Under the pieces are notes generated by a model that was given only the letters and a program-made list of their open reading frames with translations, was not told the origin of the DNA and made no database searches. Made by a program: the position numbers and the translations under genes. This document shows positions 6,928-8,716 of a DNA stretch of 8,716 bases, piece by piece; positions within the stretch are counted from its first letter, which is position 1, and every line of letters starts with the position of its first letter. Source of the DNA: Candidatus Zixiibacteriota bacterium (GTDB taxonomy: Bacteria; Zixibacteria; MSB-5A5; GN15; FEB-12); contig DAOWMZ010000053.1 of assembly GCA_030642845.1 (NCBI GenBank), positions 1 through 8,716 on the forward strand, read 5' to 3'.

Positions 6928-8716
6928 ATGAATATAAAAATATTTTTATTATTATTTACAATTATGATCTTTTCAGCTAATGCTGCTATTATCCATGTCC
7001 CATCAGAACAACCTACTATTCAGGCTGGTATAGATGTTGCTCAAGAGGCAGACACTGTACTTGTAGCAACCGGAGCATATACCGGAGATGGAAATAGAGA
7101 TATTGATTTTGGCACCAAAAATCTTGTTTTGAAATCTGAAAATGGCCCTGATACGACTCAGATCTATTGTGAAGGAAGCTCTTCTTCTCCTCATCTGGGG
7201 ATTATAATTCAAGGCGGACAGGATTCCACTACTGTTATTGATGGATTCTCAATATTAAATGCTTATGATACTGCAAACTGGAATGCTGCTGCTATTTACT
7301 GTTATAATTCTTCTCCAACTATACGAAATTGTGAAATATCATTCAACACCTGTAACGGTATCTTTTGTCGTTCACAAACAAGTAGAATTATCATTGAAAA
7401 TTGCAATATTAGTTATAACTATCGAAACGGTTTGAGTACCGACTGGTATTCCTCGGCATATATTACAAATTCAGAATTCTCTTTCAATGGAACTCATGGA
7501 GCATTTATTTATTCTAATGCATCAGTTACAACCGAAGTACTCAACTCTCTTTTCAATGGTAATGATTTTACCGGTTTATATATTGTGCAGAATCTGTCAT
7601 ATCGAAATATCCGAATAATTAATAATACAATAGTGAATAACAGAGACGGTCTTTTCGGCTGGGAAGATTTTCCAAAAAACAAAAGTGAACAACATCCCAT
7701 AACGACTGCTCATCCGGATACTGTTGAACTTAAATATAATATCATTGCTTTTAATGAAGAAACTGGAATGGTTTTCTTTCCTCATCCACAATATCGCAAA
7801 TATGATATTCAATGTAATAATTCTTACTGTAACCCAGATGGTGATTTTGGAGGAATGGATCTCCTTTATCATGGAGATTCATTAGGAAACATATCAATGG
7901 ATCCTCTTTTTTGTGATTATGCATTCAACGATTTCAGAATTGATTTCCTATCACCCTGTGCATCTACACATATATTCAACCAATGTGGAGTATTAATTGG
8001 TGCCTTTGCTCCCATATGTGCTAATGCTGTTGATACTGATGGAGATGGTGTTGATGATGATAATGATAATTGCCCTCTTGTTAATAATCCTTTACAGGAA
8101 GATAGTGATGGAGACGGGCAGGGTGACAGTTGTGAAGTAGATCAAATCTGGTATGTAAAAGTTGATGGAACCGGTGATGCTCCGACAATTCAGGCAGGTA
8201 TTGATTCCGCTTTGGTAGGTGATACGGTCCTTGTTGCTATTGGTACATATACAGGTGATGGAAACCGAGATCTAACTTTTAACGGTAAAAACATCACCCT
8301 GATGTCTGAAAGTGGCCCTGCTGTTACTATAATAGATTGTGAAGGAATAATATCAGACCAACACATTGCAATTCACTTGCAAAACAATGAAGACTCTACT
8401 TCGATTATCGAAGGCTTCACTATTACAAATGCTTATGATGATTCCAGTCCATATGGATTTGAGAACGCAGCGATTCTTTGTGTAAACGCATCACCTACAA
8501 TAATGAACTGCGTTATATATCAAAACACATGCAGTGGTATTTGGGTTAGCGGAGGATCAACTTCTGTTCAAATTATTGATTGTATAATAGGCCAGAACAG
8601 TGGTAGAGCTGGCATCTCAACCTATTATGCCAAAACAAGAATTTCCGAGTGTGATATTAGTAATAATAGTAATTATGGAGCATGGCTCGATTCCGGAAGT
8701 CCAATTGAAGTAACTA
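6928..8716 (+). CDS. Secreted beta-helix / thrombospondin type 3 protein, 3' partial
   Basis: The frame is open from ATG 6928 through the right edge (596 complete codons, no stop). The start follows AAAGGTGA by a few nucleotides. Residues 1-19 form a signal peptide ending SANA. Residues about 20-366 are a right-handed parallel beta-helix of the pectin-lyase-like type. It opens with a cap motif, PTIQAGID (29-36), then ADTVLVATGAY, followed by repeating coils with N-C-x-I and G-I/L spacing. Residues 368-403 are a thrombospondin type 3 segment (DTDGDGVDDDNDNC, then DSDGDGQGDSC), which binds calcium in known proteins. A second beta-helix starts near residue 408 with the same cap (PTIQAGID, 419-426) and continues off the window. 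No catalytic residues can be assigned. It is probably a surface or extracellular structural or polysaccharide-binding protein. A C-terminal sorting or dockerin domain may lie beyond the edge. Confidence 0.9.
   Translation, partial: MNIKIFLLLFTIMIFSANAAIIHVPSEQPTIQAGIDVAQEADTVLVATGAYTGDGNRDIDFGTKNLVLKSENGPDTTQIYCEGSSSSPHLGIIIQGGQDSTTVIDGFSILNAYDTANWNAAAIYCYNSSPTIRNCEISFNTCNGIFCRSQTSRIIIENCNISYNYRNGLSTDWYSSAYITNSEFSFNGTHGAFIYSNASVTTEVLNSLFNGNDFTGLYIVQNLSYRNIRIINNTIVNNRDGLFGWEDFPKNKSEQHPITTAHPDTVELKYNIIAFNEETGMVFFPHPQYRKYDIQCNNSYCNPDGDFGGMDLLYHGDSLGNISMDPLFCDYAFNDFRIDFLSPCASTHIFNQCGVLIGAFAPICANAVDTDGDGVDDDNDNCPLVNNPLQEDSDGDGQGDSCEVDQIWYVKVDGTGDAPTIQAGIDSALVGDTVLVAIGTYTGDGNRDLTFNGKNITLMSESGPAVTIIDCEGIISDQHIAIHLQNNEDSTSIIEGFTITNAYDDSSPYGFENAAILCVNASPTIMNCVIYQNTCSGIWVSGGSTSVQIIDCIIGQNSGRAGISTYYAKTRISECDISNNSNYGAWLDSGSPIEVT
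6988..8716 (+). repeat. Duplicated beta-helix module, second copy incomplete
   Basis: The module beginning at 6988 is repeated from about 8149, with the QAGID phrase at 7021 and again at 8191, a 1170-bp (390-residue) period. The match is collinear: TYTGDGNRD-like, SE-x-GP, CEG, GF-x-I-x-NAYD, SPTI-x-NC and NTC-x-GI phrases follow in the same order. The DNA has diverged clearly, so the duplication is old or was acquired as modules. The 36-residue calcium-binding segment lies just before the second copy. Confidence 0.8.

Noticed and set aside
7003..7872. Three short minus-strand open frames (7003-7212, 7509-7700, 7597-7872)
   Set aside because: They lie opposite the continuous, domain-rich beta-helix frame and show no protein family features.

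Overview
The window is AT-rich bacterial DNA carrying five protein genes and no RNA genes, CRISPR array or transposon that I could see. Four of the five products look exported. They are two dockerin-bearing secreted proteins, a CBM9-like/DUF5916 outer-membrane-type protein, and a large beta-helix protein with a thrombospondin type 3 calcium segment. Dockerin repeats ending in VDYLFKGG, DUF5916, and beta-helix proteins opening with a PTIQAGID phrase together suggest the FCB superphylum. Candidate division Zixibacteria or a neighbouring uncultured lineage fits best. This placement rests on remembered family style and is only moderately certain.

Layout. Positions 1-1856 (+) hold the 3' part of a gene that is open through the left edge; its product has two cohesin-like beta-sandwich domains followed by four dockerin-type half repeats. 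Positions 1983-3296 (+) hold a complete paralogue with a signal peptide, one such domain and the same dockerin tail. From the start of the shared domain to the hairpin behind the stop codon, the two genes keep a constant offset of 1440 bp, so the block is a tandem duplication that includes the terminator. Positions 3348-4121 (-) hold a convergent DUF4184 membrane protein gene that shares the second terminator. Positions 4122-4345 are a divergent intergenic region with a perfect palindrome and a leader hairpin. Positions 4346-6727 (+) hold the CBM9-like/DUF5916 gene, closed by a good intrinsic terminator at 6752-6778. A textbook promoter (TTGACA, 17 bp, TATAAT) at 6865-6893 drives a gene that starts at 6928 and runs off the right edge. 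Its stop codon is not in the window, but the frame is open for 596 codons.

How they fit together. Each plus-strand gene is separated from the next by a terminator or a substantial gap, so these look like single-gene units and not an operon. The common theme is the cell envelope: exported beta-sandwich and beta-helix scaffolds with probable calcium-binding loops, plus a sugar-binding-domain barrel protein. The least familiar element is a Cys-x7-Cys motif centred on Trp, followed by a PYDS-like phrase, repeated five times across the two dockerin proteins.
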